A stretch of 64,000 nucleotides of DNA from Trochalopteron elliotii (taxonomy: Eukaryota; Chordata; Aves; Passeriformes; Leiothrichidae): positions 1,143,749-1,207,748 of the forward strand of contig JANPWX010000336.1 in assembly GCA_024734555.1 (NCBI GenBank). Reading direction: 5' to 3'. Positions 1 to 13,490 of the stretch are shown piece by piece; the first letter of the stretch is position 1; every line of letters starts with the position of its first letter. The translations under genes and the position numbers were made by a program. The notes under the pieces are model-generated. The model was given only the letters and a program-made list of their open reading frames with translations. It made no database searches and was not told where the DNA came from.

Positions 1-1229
1 AGCCAAGGGCTGGAATTTAAATGGAAAGCTGAGGTACAGCTTGCTGGCTGTAATCTGGCTATGCCTAAAACAATTTCAAATACAAATGCAGCCAATTGAT
101 GTTCCCCCAGACTATGCTTGTCACTACCTCCAACTTGCCCCCGGGATAGGGGTCTGCTCCACAAGTGTGTGGAATTAGAGAATCTCCCACAGAGTGCAGT
201 GGGCTTTGGATAGGTCTTAAATTACTCATGAGAAAGCTTGCCAGCTACAGAGCACAGGATCAGCACCTTAACTCTCATTTCTCTAAGAGTCTCCAATTTA
301 ATTAGTGCAGCAACTTCTCCCCTTTTCCATAACCTACAATTCCATCCCTCCTCCTCTGTCCCCGGAACTACTTACAGCTGCTGTAGGACAGCAAGGGCAT
401 CTCCAAAAATCCTCAACTCAAAAGGTGGTTAACAAAAAAAGAATAACAGCCAAAGAAAGCAGCATTCTCCAAGGAACACAGGCCACATAAAACAGAAGCA
501 AAGGACCCAAAATTCAACACTTGCCATCAGCTTCAATTAGCAGCAAAGTGGGGTTTGGGAAAACAAGGGCCTCTTCAGAGCTGCTACAGGGCAAAGATGA
601 AATCCCAGAATTAAAAACAAAATCCCCACATGCACATTAATATTCAGAGGCAATTACCTTTCAGCTTAAAGTCAGCCAACATGCATCTTACTACTGCAGC
701 TCTTAAAGCAATCTTGTTTACAACTGGAAATGGATTACATTATCTCATCTCCACCTATCCACATAATGCAGAGCAAACTGTCAAACATAAAATTACAAAA
801 TGGTTATTGTAAGGTATCCCCTTCAGCATAAAAATTAATTTGACCTATTTTATTACTAAATTATTTCTCCCACACAAAATCTCTATCATAGATATCTATC
901 AGCACTGACATTTATATTCCAGTGAGGCACTCTCAGATGCCTATTTTCTTCTTCTCCATCTCAAAGGTGTATTGAACAGATTTGATGTAAACAGCCTGCC
1001 AAGCTAGTTAAAATCTTTAAACTTTACACATACAATTAGATTGTGACAATAACCATTTGCTTAAAAAGAGAGAGAGAGAGAAAGATACCTACAACAGTTT
1101 CAGATCCTGAAACAAAATGCTTCAGGAATTAAAGAAATGATTAATCTAAATTTAAGAAGGACCTACAGATATTTATACTACAGCTCTGGCAGGTTGTTCT
1201 GATTGTCACCAAGAGACATGATTTGACAC

Positions 1230-1317
1230 AATGGCCCTGATTAAGAATGTGCTTAAGTCCTATTAAAGCCAATGGAAGTTAATCATCTGTTTAAGAGCTT
1301 TGCTAAATCAGGACCAG
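1230..1317. repeat. Probable ancient sauropsid repeat, palindrome-like
   Basis: The sequence starts 'tggccctgatt' and ends 'aaatcaggacca', so the ends are near inverted repeats. Inside are 'tgcttaagtcc' and 'gccaatggaagtt'. This layout resembles an old, widely dispersed element of birds, turtles and crocodilians with CTTAAGTCC/CAATGG and TGCTGAATCAGG blocks. It is diverged and the family name is not given. Confidence 0.4.
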
Positions 1318-2597
1318 AACAGGAGACATTTCCAAAAAATCTGGGCCTAAATTGAACACACACTAATTAGCTGCACACACCAATTACATGATTATGGATG
1401 AAACACAGTTGTTTAGCATTTACAACAGCACACTTTGTGTGGAATCATTTAGAAATAAGGTCTAATTATCATTCCATAACAGGTCCCACAATGCATTATA
1501 ACCCACATATAGCATATTAATTTTACTTAAAGGAATAGCTTGAAAAGGAAAAAGAACAAGAAAAAAGCAGAAATCCTTCCAGTAATATTAGTCCAAATTC
1601 TCAAGTGGATCAAGATCTGACCCTTTTGGAACTTCACTGAGTTCACAGGGAGAATGTCTGAGCTCTCTTGCTCGGCCCAGTTTCCTTATTGCTACATTTT
1701 GCTTACAGAAAATATTCACTCTTGCATTTCAAAATGTAGCATTTGTACTGGATGCTGCCTAACTACTTAGCCCTGCACACAGAAAACAAACAAATTGGCA
1801 TAGAACTGCATATCCAGGGTAACAAATATCAGCAAATTATTCCCAAAAAATATTTGTGCATACAAACCAAAAGTTGCTGTAAGTTCATTTGTGAATGATC
1901 TCAATCATTTGAACTGTTTGACATTAGCCAGGACTGACAAGTCTCACTTTTATGTCCCTTACCCTGACATTAATTAGTTTTTCTTAGTAGCAAGATTTCC
2001 AGTTAAGTGACTAAAAAAGTCTCCACTTTCATTAAATTAAGAAAAAAAGGCATTCCCAAAGCCAGAGACTGCTGAAAAGCCATGCTGCAGTGCAAAACAC
2101 AGCTCAGGAATGAGAAGACCCATTGAGAGTTACATTTATTAAACAAACACACATTAAAAATAAAAAAAAAAAATAAAAAATCCAACCCTCATGGTATGTA
2201 AGGCAATCTTGAGATTTAAAACTTGACTCATGATTGTGAAAGTTTGGAGCTGGCATGCCAACTTGGTGAGCCATCTGCTCACCAACAATTTTATAAACGA
2301 GACTGCTGCCAAAGCCACCCGATTACTCAGTTCTAATATTAGTGATGTAACTAAAACATGCTCGTAGGGTTTTTCTCCCCATGGACCAGGAAGCACAAGA
2401 GGAAAAAAAAAAAAACCTCATGGAGGAAAAGTTAAAAATAAAATAGGTAAAATGTATTTATTCTATATTCCCTCCAAATCTGGGAAGTAGGAACATTAAA
2501 GATTAAGTCGATGCTTTAGTTCTGTGATTCCCTCTAAACCAAGTCAGAAAGAGAAAAAATAAATCAGCAGAGTGATTACAAATGATGGGACAAGGAG

Positions 2598-3015
2598 AAT
2601 CATAGAATGGCTTGGATTGCAAGAGACCTTAAAACCCATCTTCTCCCACCCCCTGCCATGGGCAGGGACACCTTCCACTATCCCAGGTTGCTCCAAGCCC
2701 CATCCAACCTGACCTTGGACACTGCCAGGGGTGGAGCAGCCACAGCTGCTCTGGGCACCCTGTGCCAGGGCCTCAGCACACTCACAGTCAGGAATTTCTT
2801 CCTAATGCTCAATCTAACCCCACTCCCTGACACTGGGAAGCCATTCCCCCTTGTCCTGTGACTCCAGACCCTTGTAAATAGTCTCTCTCCATCTCTCTTA
2901 CCACAATTAGGTCATCCCAAAGCCTTCTCTTCTCCAGGCTGAGCAATCCCAATTCTCTCAGCCTGTCCTCATAGCAGAGGTGCTCCATCCTCTGATCAAC
3001 TTGGTAGCCCTCCTG
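2598..3015 (-). repeat. CR1 LINE 3' fragment
   Basis: The left edge (atcatagaatggcttgg) is the reverse complement of the CR1 3' terminus. It is followed by the typical antisense blocks 'ccctgccatgggcaggga', 'ccaggttgctccaagcccca', 'ccttggacactgccagggg', 'ccattcccccttgtcctgt' and 'cttctccaggctgagcaa'. The 5'-truncated element is inserted in IKZF2 intron, in the same orientation as the gene. Open frames overlapping it are CR1 remnants, not genes. Confidence 0.95.
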
Positions 3016-6000
3016 AATGATATATTCTGTACCAAATGCCCATTTCTTTGTTAATGATTGAAATGGTAGTTGGCTAAAATCAAACATACTGTGCTCATTT
3101 CATAATAGCATAGAATACATTTTGAAAACAGAGTTAAAAAAAAATCAAGAAATTGTGCATGTAGGCTAGCAGGTAGAAGTGCTAATTTTGCTTGTGATGC
3201 TAATTTTATCGTTAGAATTGGGCAATTTGGGATAAAAACATTATTCTATTTAAACAAGTCCTTAATAAAATTCAACATTACAAATAGCAGCGAAAACATG
3301 CTGGAAGTTACTCTACAGTAAATAATCCTTGGGGCAAAAGACACTGTAATGAAACTGCATGGAAAATTACTCACTCAATCATTTTTAAAACGTTGAGTCA
3401 CAATTCAGTTTTGTTGGCCTGAAACTCCAGATCCATCTCCATGGCAAGTCAGTAGCAAATCCCAAAGCACAGCCACAATTCCCAGAGCTCAGACACGGGG
3501 ATGTGCTGCTGCAGGAGGAAAGCCAGCAGTGTGCAATGTCCTACACCACCACTTCCACACTGTCTCCTGTGCCCACAGAGGTCACAGAACAGTTTAACCA
3601 CTGGCTTCAGTGAGAGTAGGATCAGGACATTTCCAAGTACTCTGCAGGGGACACTAATTAGATTCAAAACACAGGCAGTCCTGGTGGCATTAATTAAGAG
3701 GACAATGACAGTGACAAGCACTCTGCTTCATTTCAGAACACCTTGCTCTATCACTGCCAAAAGGAGTAGCTTTTAAATTTGCAGTTTGAAATTAAATGCA
3801 TCATCATTACCCAATTACCATTCTAACTAGTTTCCTCAACAACAGATCGGCTTTATTTACAATTAATTTCGGTTAATGGGCTAGTTGTAGTTTTATCTGA
3901 CAGATAATGGGAGAGAATTAATAATTACTTAATCCACACAAAATTTTGTTGTTCACATAGCACACAAAATTTTGACAAATGTTTCTGAATCCCAGCCAGC
4001 AACCACCAGCACATTTTCACCATCTGAAAGCAGCCAAAGCTCAGCAAATGTTACCATTTTACATTATAGTAGGTTAAACTGTTTATATATATAATTAGAA
4101 TTATTATTATAAACTACAGTCATAATTATAAACTGAAATTTCACCACTGACTCATAAGGAAGCTTCCCCCCTTCCAAAACACCTGGCCAGAACAATTGAT
4201 TAAGTTCATCTCTTTGATGGTCTACAAAGATTTATTGCATCTACAGTTGCACAAGAAAATGCTGCAGACACCCAAAATGGAGAATAAACTGCCCTGTGCA
4301 CACCGGCTGTGCTGTCTATCTCACACCTTTGTCTATTCCCCTCCAATGAACTTAAGCCTGGCTCCAAAGCCATTTTAAGCCCAGTTCTGTTTTTTTTAAT
4401 TAGGCATTGTTTTAAACCATCATCTTCCATTGCCACATCACCACCTTCTCTCAAAAATACTTTCGCCTTGCCAAATGCTGGGAAGGGCTGGGTTTGCCTC
4501 CAGCCAGTTCCATTCTCTTCTTCTTCTAGTACAGCAGTCTCTGGCTGGAGCACAGTCTACCAGACATAATATCAAACCTAAAGGTCTCCTTGTATCTAGT
4601 CATTAAGGAACCCTGGATAATTATATGGTAATTATCATTCACATTTCTACTTCTTCCACTCTTTTCCTAAGGCTCTGTTGTTCCAGGCTGTTGAAAAGAA
4701 CGGCCAGAGTTCCATGGCAGGAATGGGTGAGCTGGGACACAGATAAAACATCCTGACATGAAGATGAGGAAGAACATTACAGAGCAGCACTATAGATTAT
4801 TTCCTGGAATGCACTGCAGTTTGCTTTGGTTTTGAGTACATATGTGATATATATTTACTCGAGCAAAAATCTCACTGCTATCGATTTCTCTATAAATATT
4901 TAATGGTTACCAGTCAGAAGGTAAATTTAAGTAACAATAGCACTAATGACACGAAATTAATGAATCACTTTAAAAGTGAGGAAAAAAGCAAACACTTCTT
5001 TACAGCATTTTAGACCAAGAGCAGTAAGACAGCAACCTGAAACCATGTTACATGCTGATGGCCTGAGTCATGTCTGGTCTCTCAGGCAGACCAGAGAGGT
5101 GATTTTGCACAAACATCTCACAGAAAAGTAGGTTTTGCAAGCAGCAAACTTAGCAGAGACTGGCTTCCAACAACTTTTTCCCATGCATTTGACATTTGAA
5201 AAGGGTGGCTCTTAATATGTTTTTCCTTCAGCCAAGACTCAATCCACATACTTCTTTCTCCTCTTTCTGGCTTCCTCGTTTCATAACAATTGCACTTTCC
5301 TAGTGTTTTTCAAGCCTGTACTTCTCTGATGTATGTGACTGAAACCCTCTCTAAGTGCCTTCCATTTGTATTACTACACTGCACATGTACAGGCTCGTCA
5401 GAAACCAGGGCTGGACACATTTTCCTATCTTTTTCTTTGGCTGCCAACCTTCTCCACTTGATATTAGGTAATTTGGGGGCAGCTGACGGGTCATAGCATT
5501 TAGACTATGAGAACACTCTGGGATTCACATGTAGGTACACGGGATTTTGGCAAAATAACTTGTGCAATTCATAGAATACAAATTTAAAAGAAGGCCAAGA
5601 ATAAACTCACAGAGCTCTCACAGTCTGCTAACGTCATATAATACTTGACCCTTAAATACACAACTAGCACATCATTCTTCTGAACTCTTGAGAGCTACCT
5701 ATACTCTGACAATTTGCAGTCACATACACAAATTATGAAGCTGACTGCCTCCCACCTACTGGAGTTGAATTCTTCCTAAGATTAATTTCCCTACTTTTTC
5801 TCCACCTCTTCAGCCTAAAATTTTATCCATTAATTTGTATCTCTTCAGCTGGTATCTGTTGTAAAGCTCTTAAAACTGAAAAAGCATGACATAACAAGGA
5901 GATGGTGTTATATTACTCTCTAGAAGACTAGATTATCCAAAGGATAATACCCTACAGTGATAGAGAGAGAGGCCTGGGTATTTAAGGTAGGGGAAAATTT

Positions 6001-9000
6001 CCAACAGGGGGTTTCAAGTAAAGCTGATACCCCCAGACTGTTCCACACAGCTGCATGGAGATGTCTCAGACTCACCCAGGAACTACCTGTGCTGGTAACA
6101 AGGTCAAAACAACTGGTAAGGTTGACCCAATTTTGGGAGATTAAACTGTAAAACTATTACTTACAACTACATTTAGGACACGCCTAAATCTGAAAGGTGA
6201 TGAGGATTAAGGCACTGAGTAAATTTCAGGCCCAGTGGTGTATTCTGAAATATTTCTATACTCAGGCAGACTGTGCACTGGTGCCAGATCCCTGCAGACT
6301 CTCCAGGGATGCAGGAGAGAGGCCCCTCGCCACGACAGCGCACGTGCAGTACAAAGCCTGTACCTAGGAACTGACAATTAAAAGCAGTATGCAAAACTGC
6401 TAATTAATAAGATTTATTCTCCTTCAGGGGCTGTTATCTCGACAAGGCAAACCCTGCAGGGTATCAATTTCTCAAGAAATAAGATTAAAAACCAAACGCC
6501 ATTTTATTCTTTTGCCTGAGCTGTCTCCCCTCTATCACAGACCTGGCTGCTAACCAGAACAAGGTCTTCAGTCTACTGCCACTCTTTCCTGGAAACTTTT
6601 AAACCATCCACAACTTTAAGAGAACAGCTACTCTTCCTCAAATGAATAAACTTCCTATCTCTTCTGGGTAAAAAGACTTGCTATTTTCATACAGAAAGAA
6701 GCAACTTCTTTCATTTTCAAAAGAAGAGGATTCACACCATCCTGTTTGCTGCTCCTTGGACTAAAGCGGGTATTTAATTCACATTGCTGAAGTTTAAATG
6801 ATGCACAAAAACTCTCAAAACTCTCTCAGTTTGTGTTTTATGGCTAGATCATTACCTAAAAAAGCAACTTTACTTGCAAAGGGAATCACAAAATGTCCAA
6901 AAAGCTGAGTTGACATCTAGGAAAGATTAAGTGTGAATTTTCAAAGGACTGCACAAAGGCATTCCCAAATCAAAGAGTTATTATGAAAAAAATTACCATG
7001 GACTTGAGCATATCACAGGGCTCAACACCTAGTGTTCTGTGCCACTCACCAACATAATTTTCATGGACTGAGGGAACACATGCCACTTGAGAAAAACCAG
7101 GACAACATCACTTTCTTCTGATGGAATTGGGAAGTTTTAGAGGCTGGGGGGAAATGCAAGGAAAACATCACTAAAAAGAAGCTGAGAAAACTCCAGCCTG
7201 ATGCTGAAGGTCAGAGCACAGATATCTTTAGTCGAACACTTGTTTTGTTCAAGTGGAGGATAAACAAGAGGGGATAAACAAGAAAAAGCCCCATCGGAAT
7301 GTCAGGCTTTGTCATGTATGCGGTTTAACTGCACACGGAGGCCCTGCCCAGATCTTACATCGGCTGAAGAGGAAACTCTGCCCGCCTCACCTCCTCACAC
7401 CAGGGTAGATTCATCAGAAAAAAAGATGATCGGTGGGACAGGCAAGAAGGTGAACGGATTTTCTGTCCTTCAGGATGTCCCACCTCCTTTGAAAAACATT
7501 TGAGACGTCCAAACCCCAGGACAAAGGGCCTGGCAACAGCAGCACGAGGTGTGGCTGGGCCTTCTATCCCCACTGCTGGAAGTTTCAGGGTGGACAGTAG
7601 CACTGAGTCCTCCAAAAGCCTTCTCCAAGTGAGACTCAGGGCAGGGATTTGAAAACTCACACTGATCTTCCCCTTCTCTCTCCCCTACTGCAGTGACTAC
7701 ACCTGTGCCCAGAGCAACCTCACAGGTGGTAGGCACCAATACCACAGCAGGAAAAGAGGCTGGAAAAAACAGTCTGTGCAGCTTCTCCAAGTAACATGAA
7801 ACCATGGTGGGGAGAGCAGACAGGTCTGCAATGAATCAGATTCCTTGGCTCATGCCTTGTGCAAAACCCACAGTCTGCTAAGAAGAGGGGCTCCTACCTG
7901 TGTAGGAGAATGATGCACTTCAACTCCTCTGTCTTTTATTTTTTTTCACTACCAGCTGGCAGACACAGATATTCACACCATCCACACTGGGGGTGGGAGC
8001 ATGGTTTGGCCCCAGGACCGACCTCCCCCCAGACCTGAGAGGACACAGGGATCTGATCACCTGCCTGAGCTTCAGCAAAGGGAAGACCACGAGCCCCTGT
8101 GACCTCTCTGGACAGGACAAACACAAAACAACCATGAGCTAAAGGAGCTCATACAATGCATGCAGAGCGTCCACTACCTCTGTGGTGCTATGCCTTGGCC
8201 ACACAGCATTACAGGAATAAACCCCCAAACTGGAAAGATTTTTTTTAAAAATAAGAGGCAGAGAGAAAGCAAAAGTCAGTTAAAAGACCCAAAAAAAGGC
8301 ATTCTAATTCACAGAAGTTGACATGACCTATCAGCACAGAAATGAGGGGGATCAATCAAGCCCATGCTTTTCCAGGAACAGCATCTACTGTTTTACGGTA
8401 CTTTCCAATGTAACACCTGTAACAGCACTTGCAGGTGACCCTGCCAGCCAGGGCCAGGCTCAGAGCAGGAGCCTCTGCCAGCATCTCTCTGCCTGTGAAG
8501 GATTACAGTTCCTCAAAGGCACAGGCTGACACAGCAGTGCCAGCAGGAGCTGGTAAGGTAGACTTGGCTTCAGATCAAGGGCACGTTTTGCTGGGCAGTG
8601 TGAACAGGGGCTCATCCACACACAGACCTGGCAATGCTCAGTGGTGTGGGAAGAGTTAAAATTCCGTGGTTGCTCTAATGTAATCACACCACAACAGGGT
8701 ACTTTAGGACCACCACAATTATTCCTGTGCAGGACAGGAAATAAGCTGCACTGGTATTAAGGTATTTCTAAATGTGTCTCATTGTGGGGCTGCAAAAAAT
8801 TAAATGCAAAATAACCCCTAAGCAATGAAGATATTGTAAAAAAATCCTACTACAAAGGCTAACATGTACCATCCAAGTCTCCATCCTAAGTGATCTACGG
8901 CTTCTGTGATTCAGAAAATAAAAGGCAAGAGGGAAAAAAAAAGCACAGAAACATGAAGGGATTCCTCTACAATGAGCAGAGTTTGGAGAAAAACTGGGCC

Positions 9001-12000
9001 TCTGGTCACCTAGCCCAGAGCCACATCTGTCATGTTCATTGCTTCTCAGTGATAATCCAGCTCTGCTTGCTTCCGCTGGGATGCAGCATAACAGCTGCCT
9101 GGACTCCAAACAAGTGTCCACTACCCCAGGGAAGGGACAACACACTGTGGCACAGGCTCCTCACGTGTGCTGGTAACAGGTCTTGATACTACACAGAGCA
9201 GTGGCCCAGCCTTCTCTCCAATCTTCTACAGAATTTTAGAACAGGTCAATTTTAGACCTGTTTCAAGGCGGGTTCTTCAAGGACTTTCATTCACTGGGAT
9301 TACTGAAGCAAAAAGCAGAAAGGGAGTCTCTGCCTTTTCCTCCTGGATAGAATAGCATTACTCCTTGAAGGTGCCCTCTTGACCCTGGAAGGACGAGCAC
9401 TGCTCACCCTCAGTGCTGCACAAAGGTAGCACAGGTAGCTGCATTTCCCCCTATCAAACTTAGCCCTGCCAACCATCACTTAGCTGAAGGACTAGACAGA
9501 GCCTGTGGCCCACAGGAACTGGAAACAAGCCTTTGAATCAATTTCCTGGGAGAAGATACCCATTGATTCCAACAAGAGTAGGACCTTCTCCCAGATTCAG
9601 GGATGGGAAACACAGAACACTCTCCAATGGCTATCTTGTCATCCAGTTGCTATCAAAGTGTCATATTTCATGGAAAATGAGGATTGCTCTTTTCGTCGGC
9701 ATGTCTGAAAAGGAACTGAAATTCCAGAAGCAAACACTGAAAACTTGCTGACTACAAAGCTAGCAATAGCACAGTGTTGTAACAGGGTGTGTACCAGGGA
9801 AAGTTAACTGAACCTGACAGTCCAAGAGAATAACAGAAGCCTCCTAAGAAAGGTGAGTGCTGCAACAAAGCCCTGGCAGATGACCTCTCAAGAGACTTCC
9901 TTCAGAATGAATAAAAACCTATTTAATGAGATTAACTGATCATTTCACTCCACCCTTGTTATAACACTCACTGAGAGGGAGGAATGTTTTTGCAGCCGAG
10001 TGTGCAGCTCCATAGGGAATGCCAGGACTGTGACAGGAGATAGGAAAAATACACAGGGGAGCCCTTCACCATTGCAGTGTGGGCTACAGATTCCCAAACA
10101 CCAACTCATTGCAGAGGCTACTCTGTGTTGGTTTACATACAGAGTCTGTATCAGAAGAACTATTAAATGGTTTTAACCACACCGGTGTGAAAAATCTGAG
10201 CTGATGTGGATAAAGCTACAACAATTCAAGGTACATCCCAGGAAATGCTTCATTTCCAGTTAACCCTTCCCTCTGTTTGGGTTGCATTTTTTTTCAAGAA
10301 ACACAGTGTACAACTACTTTGCAGAGCTCTGGTTTCTTAGGTGTGGAAAATCCCCTCTATTTCTGTTAAAATTCTGATGATCACCTTTCCATTTAATATT
10401 TTTTCCTCTCAAACTCCAAGAAAGCTTAATGCATTGGCTAAAACTTTGATAACTACTACTGCCCTGGCAATTCTCAGGAAGTCTGAGGATAAAAGACTGA
10501 AGCAAAGAGCGTGCTCTTGTAAGTGCCAAAGGAGCTCACTTCTTACAGTTCCCTGCCACACTTTATTGAGCTCATCCCTCATGTCTGAGCTCATCCTGGC
10601 AAAGTCCATCTTCACTGTCCTTCAACCTGCCAAACCACAGGTACATCTGTATTGGGCATCATCATGCAATTCCATAGCTGAGCTCTAAAAAATCAAAGTG
10701 TCAAGACTGCAAAGTCAGACACAAAGGAGTGGAGGACATCTCAAGTGACTGTCAAAAGTCCACCCCCCTGCACTGAGGCAGGAGATACCCAGACCAATAA
10801 ATGCTGCCTACCATACTCCTTAGGCTGCTGAGGAAAGAAGATCCCTCAGCATCTTGAGGTGATCAGGTCCGAGTTTTTAGCATTTTCCAAGATATTTGGA
10901 AGAAAAAGAGACCTGAATCCCCAGTTCAGAGCACAGCAGTTTGGCTGCCAGATTTCTTCATGCCTCAGTGCACACATCAGGGGAGTGACTGCCTCAAAGC
11001 ACTAATTCAGTAGTCCCCCTCTGCAGCCCAGCCCAGCCAGCTTCAACTACCCTTCCTAAAGGAAAGCCTCCATCACTTCATCCTACTAAAAAGCCCACAG
11101 CACATATTGAGCCAGGAAAGAATCCCAGAGCAAGGTTCAGCCTCACATGCCTGGGAGTAAATTCTGGTGGTGACAAGGCTTGTTTGCCATGGAGCTGAGG
11201 CATGGAGCAACTTTTAATTTAACTTTATGTGGTTTCATTCCAACAGTCAGGCTCTAAAATTATATTTCTTTATCCCTATAGATGTGCTGATACAGCTGTG
11301 GTACATGTAACTCTCTGCTCAGGACACCACAACTGTGACAAAGCAGGAGTTGTACGACAATTCAGGCTTGAAAATCGAAAGTGATCAGGAAAGATTTGGG
11401 GCTTGGATGCCACAAAAAAAAAGTGCAACTGACAGTCCACCCGGATCACCTGGAATATAGTACTGGCTGCATTATAACAAAACCTTGCCCAAGTTCTCTT
11501 TAAACACCGCTGCTGAAATCATTCCCACTTAGTGCTGCTGTCCCAATTAGTGATCTCGTCAGGCAGCACGATCATTCCCCACCACGGAGAAAACGCAATC
11601 GCCTCATTATTTTCAGCAGCAGAGTCAGCCGACATGCTTTAGTCTCTTAATGAATTAATTCTCATAACTTACTAACACTTCAAGCTACTATAAACACCTC
11701 CTGAAAGCACACCACAATTTTAATCGGTTTCAAACATCAGATGTTGGGTTTGATATTTATGATTGCTCTGACTCTGTTTCGTTTAAGGGCTCCTTTTGTC
11801 CATGAAAGCAAAGATAAGAAAGTTAACTGGGACACCCACTGTCAAGCCTCTAATTTAAGGGGAAATTGCCTTTGTCCCTGACAGTCAGATGCTAATAGCT
11901 GCTGCTACTATTTTCCCTATGATACCAGGCCAGTGATCTTAGAGAAGTGTCCTTCATCCTACACAAAGCAATGATTGAGTCAACTAATTGAACAACTGTG

Positions 12001-12210
12001 CCCCTGCAGTTTCTAAAGCAGACATTCCTCTAAGTCCATTTTAACCTACAGGAAAAAAAAAATCTCTAATAACTGTAGGAAGAACTCAGTGTGGTATTAT
12101 GGGGAGGTGACTGGGAATTATTTCTTTTTAAAGCCTCTTTTATAAGGATTCCCCATTAGCCTTTAATTAGCATGCCAGTTCCTATTCGGAGGTTTCTGAT
12201 CACTTATAGC

Positions 12211-12305
12211 CCAGTTCAGCACTCACGGATGGGAGCAAGACAGACTCCCTTGAACTCGGTGGGGTCTTTGGAGGGGCTTAGGGCCATGCAAGGAACTCTG
12301 CAGTA
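12211..12305. repeat. Possible ancient repeat fragment
   Basis: 'agcccagttcagcactcacg' and 'cccttgaactcggtggggtc' resemble the diffuse 'cccattgacttcaatgggg' class of old sauropsid repeats. The match is weak. Confidence 0.3.
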
Positions 12306-13403
12306 CCAACACAAAGTTAATTGAGCAAGCCTGTGACACCTAGCTCTGGGTGTCAGCCTTTGTGAGAGTTTTTCCTATGGAAGATCAAAAGGAAATCTGG
12401 ACTTCCAGATTTGGGGCTATGTAAATGTATCATCTGTACTCAGCAGGTGTAACATTAATTCATCTTTTGCTGTAGAGAAAAGTGAGATGATCTATCAACC
12501 TCTTTAGTTTGACTATTTACATGTATTTTGAATCTTTGCTTACATAAAACTACAGTGAAGTATTTTGGAACAGAGCATCTGCCAACACACATGCAGTGCT
12601 CTGCTAAAGGCAGGTATATGTAAGATCATCAGTTAGCTATGACAGGTGATTTAGTGTGATTCATCTTTCAGGATCACCTCATTCACAAGGAAAATTGAGT
12701 GTCATTCCCATCCATAACCTACAAATACCATCTAGACACTTGAAAATGATAATAGGTTAAAAGATGCAGTAGCCAAAATATTCGACCCAAACCCTTTTGG
12801 AATAGAACCTGAAAACATCAGTAATCCAGACAGAACTACTAACGCAGATTGCCAGGGGCTAATGAACACAGAAAACTCTTTACCCAGCACATAATTCTGC
12901 TGTTGCTGGGAGAGCACTACTCAGCCATTTCAGCACAGATCCAAGAAGTTTCCTTCTTTTGCCGTTTCTCCTTCTGAGCCAGACACAAATTCCAACTAAA
13001 TTAAGAGCTGTGGTTCAAAACAATTCAATGGAACGCAAGAAGAACAAAGGTCAAAGCTTCGATCTCCACCTTGCAGGTGCACACCCAGAGCACACAGCCA
13101 AAGAGGGCCATGAGCTTCTGGCAATGACTGGCAACCAACCTGGGAGTGAAATATTTGGGATCTGCTCCCTGCATCACCTCCTCCATTCCCAAGTTCTACC
13201 CAGCCAGGATGACATGCCCTGGGCTTTGCTGTAATGGCAGCCAACATCACTTAATCTCAAGCAATCCACAGGAAATCAAACCAATCTGAAATAGAACACA
13301 GCCACTGCCTCTATTTAAAACAATGAATCAATCCACTGGGAGCTACTAAATTCATACAAAATATTTCAAACAGCTATTCTACCTCCATCTTTCCTTTTAA
13401 AAT

Positions 13404-13490
13404 ACAAAAAAAACCCCCAGCAAAACAACAAAAACAAACAAACAAACAAACAAAAACAAAACCAAAAAAAACCCCACAACCCCAAAAAAA
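13404..13490. repeat. A-rich / (AAAC)n simple repeat
   Basis: AAAC units (about 13431-13458) are embedded in A-rich sequence with CCCC interruptions. The minus strand gives a Phe/Cys/Gly-rich chance frame. Confidence 0.9.

Noticed and set aside
2607..3087. Open frames on both strands near 2.6-3.1 kb
   Set aside because: These are translations of a CR1 3'UTR fragment.
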